A DNA stretch of 6,656 nt from JBOHHM01 sp050725495. Lineage in GTDB: Bacteria; Pseudomonadota; Gammaproteobacteria; Burkholderiales; Burkholderiaceae_C. The stretch is from positions 1 to 6,656 of the forward strand of contig JBOHHM010000133.1 of NCBI GenBank assembly GCA_050725495.1, given 5' to 3'. Of the stretch, positions 5,697 through 6,656 are shown piece after piece (position 1 is the first letter of the stretch; each line of letters begins with the position of its first letter). A model generated the notes under the pieces. It ran no database searches. It saw nothing but the letters and a program-made list of their open reading frames with translations, and was not told the origin of the DNA. The position numbers and the translations under genes were made by a program.

Positions 5697-5840
5697 ATCG
5701 TGCCCCCACGCTTGCCGCGCTGGACAGACCGCTGCCAGAGCCAGCGGCCCTTCGCCCCGTCCGAGCCTGCGCAGGCAGGCCCGGAGCCGCGGGGCTCAGC
5801 CCCTGAGGGGCCTTCGCGCCTTGGGGCGGCCCGGCGTCGC
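5697..5840 (-). other. GC-rich spacer with overlapping alternative hairpins between HMG-CoA lyase and YbaK-DUF1289 genes
   Basis: This 144-bp spacer lies inside the apparent operon. GCCCC at 5799-5803 can pair with GGGGC at 5791-5795 or with GGGGC at 5807-5811, each around a 3-base loop, so two hairpins exclude one another. A perfect palindrome GCCTGCGCAGGC lies at 5765-5776. No T-run follows, so it is not an intrinsic terminator. A 53-codon frame (5683-5844) begins with an ATG overlapping the HMG-CoA lyase TGA, but its Gly/Pro/Ala-rich product looks like translated repeat. The segment around 5800-5838 resembles a GC-rich dispersed repeat I associate with Comamonadaceae gene ends (from memory). 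Confidence 0.45.
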
Positions 5841-6656
5841 TCATGCTGCGGCTATTTTGTTCAAGATCGCTGTGGCCGCGCGCGAATTGGGCTTGCGCTG
5901 CAGGAAATCGCTGATGTATTTGCCGGCGTCGACCAGCTTGTCCAGGTCGATGCCGGTCGCTATGCCCATGCCGTGCAGCATGTAGACCACGTCCTCGGTC
6001 GCCACGTTGCCGGTCGCGCCCTTGGCGTAGGGACAGCCGCCGAGCCCGGCGACCGAGGCGTCGTACTGCCACACGCCCATCTCCAGCGTGGCCAGCGTGT
6101 TGCCCAGGGCCTGGCCATAGGTGTCATGGAAATGCCCCGACACGTTATCGAGCTCGTAGTATTTGAGCGCCGCCTCCATCGCGCGCTGCACCTTGCGCGG
6201 CGTGCCCACGCCGATCGTGTCGGCCACGCCGATATGCTGCACGCCGATGTCCTTCATGAGCCGCGCCACGAGCTCGACACGCTCGGGCGCAATCTCGCCC
6301 TCGTAAGGACAGCCGACCGTGCAGGAAATCGCGCCGCGCACATGGATGTTCTGCGCCCGCGCGGCCTCGACCACCGGTCGGAAACGCTCGATGCTCTCGG
6401 CAATCGAGCAGTTGATGTTGCGCTGGCTGAAGGCCTCGCTGGCCGCGCCGAACACCACGATCTCGTCGGGTTGGGACGCCAGGGCCGCTTCAAGGCCCTT
6501 CATGTTCGGCGTGAGCACCGAGTAGCGCACGCCGCTCTTGCGCTGGATGCCGGCCATCACTTCGGCGTTGTCGGCCATCTGCGGCACCCACTTGGGACTG
6601 ACAAAGCTGGTGACCTCGATGTCCTTGAGACCTGCGTCCTGCAGGCGGTGGACCAG
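5841..6656 (-). CDS. Hydroxymethylglutaryl-CoA lyase (N-terminus beyond the right edge)
   Basis: Cleaves 3-hydroxy-3-methylglutaryl-CoA to acetyl-CoA and acetoacetate, the last step of leucine degradation (MvaB/LiuE type). The frame is open from the right edge; 271 residues are visible and roughly 30 N-terminal ones, including the first catalytic DGxQ region, are missing. The visible part starts LVHRLQDAGLKDIEVTSFVS, continues PKWVPQMADN, and has GAISCTVGCPYEG, the metal-binding HFHDTYGQA (visible residues 175-183), and the signature GLGGCPYAKGATGN (204-217) with the catalytic cysteine at 208. These are the standard residues of an active TIM-barrel HMG-CoA lyase. It is first in the visible operon, 144 bp before the YbaK-DUF1289 gene. 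Its promoter and any leucine-catabolic partners would lie to the right of the window. Confidence 0.94.
   Translation of the reverse strand: MVHRLQDAGLKDIEVTSFVSPKWVPQMADNAEVMAGIQRKSGVRYSVLTPNMKGLEAALASQPDEIVVFGAASEAFSQRNINCSIAESIERFRPVVEAARAQNIHVRGAISCTVGCPYEGEIAPERVELVARLMKDIGVQHIGVADTIGVGTPRKVQRAMEAALKYYELDNVSGHFHDTYGQALGNTLATLEMGVWQYDASVAGLGGCPYAKGATGNVATEDVVYMLHGMGIATGIDLDKLVDAGKYISDFLQRKPNSRAATAILNKIAAA

Noticed and set aside
5683..5844. 53-codon minus-strand frame starting with an ATGA overlap at the HMG-CoA lyase stop
   Set aside because: The overlap is tempting, but the product is Gly/Pro/Ala-rich, resembles translated GC-rich repeat, has no strong ribosome site, and overlaps the YbaK-DUF1289 start.
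4273..5985. 570-codon plus-strand open frame
   Set aside because: It lies opposite three recognisable minus-strand genes and has the low-complexity composition of a shadow frame.

Overview
The window looks like chromosome of a GC-rich betaproteobacterium, most likely family Comamonadaceae (Acidovorax/Variovorax/Polaromonas/Rhodoferax type). This rests on the protein families, their apparent resemblance to Comamonadaceae versions, and dispersed palindromic repeats that I associate with that family. The assignment is from memory and pattern, not from a search. No rRNA, tRNA, CRISPR array, insertion sequence or phage gene is visible. No wholly new system is evident; the unusual material lies in repeats that have become coding sequence.

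Layout: (1) 1-893, minus strand: 5' part of a UvrA-type excinuclease gene that runs off the left edge. A 94-bp palindromic repeat sits inside it and is read in frame. (2) 894-1071: divergent intergenic region. (3) 1072-2184, plus strand: a solitary periplasmic substrate-binding protein of the branched-chain amino acid (LivK-like) type, followed by a terminator. (4) 2226-2363, minus strand: a 45-residue single-pass membrane protein, just downstream of a strong terminator (2377-2402) that closes the next gene. (5) 2452-4110, minus strand: a metabolite:H+ symporter-type MFS permease with a large predicted periplasmic insert carrying two cysteines. (6) 4111-4296: gene-free spacer with short repeats. 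(7) 4297-6656, minus strand: an apparent operon, in transcription order HMG-CoA lyase (N-terminus off the right edge), a YbaK-DUF1289 fusion protein, and a DsbA-fold 2-hydroxychromene-2-carboxylate isomerase-like protein.

The last two operon genes are coupled by an ATGA stop/start overlap. HMG-CoA lyase belongs to leucine catabolism. YbaK domains edit mischarged tRNA and DUF1289 is a four-cysteine small domain, so the operon has no obvious single pathway. The SBP has no permease or ATPase partner here, and the MFS permease has no catabolic neighbour that would name its substrate.

The recurring theme is repeat sequence that is translated: a two-hairpin element inside uvrA; a related half-element that forms the tail of the YbaK-DUF1289 protein and supplies the ribosome binding site of the following gene; and an AT-rich repeat-like patch that encodes the linker between the YbaK and DUF1289 domains. 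All three keep the reading frame open.
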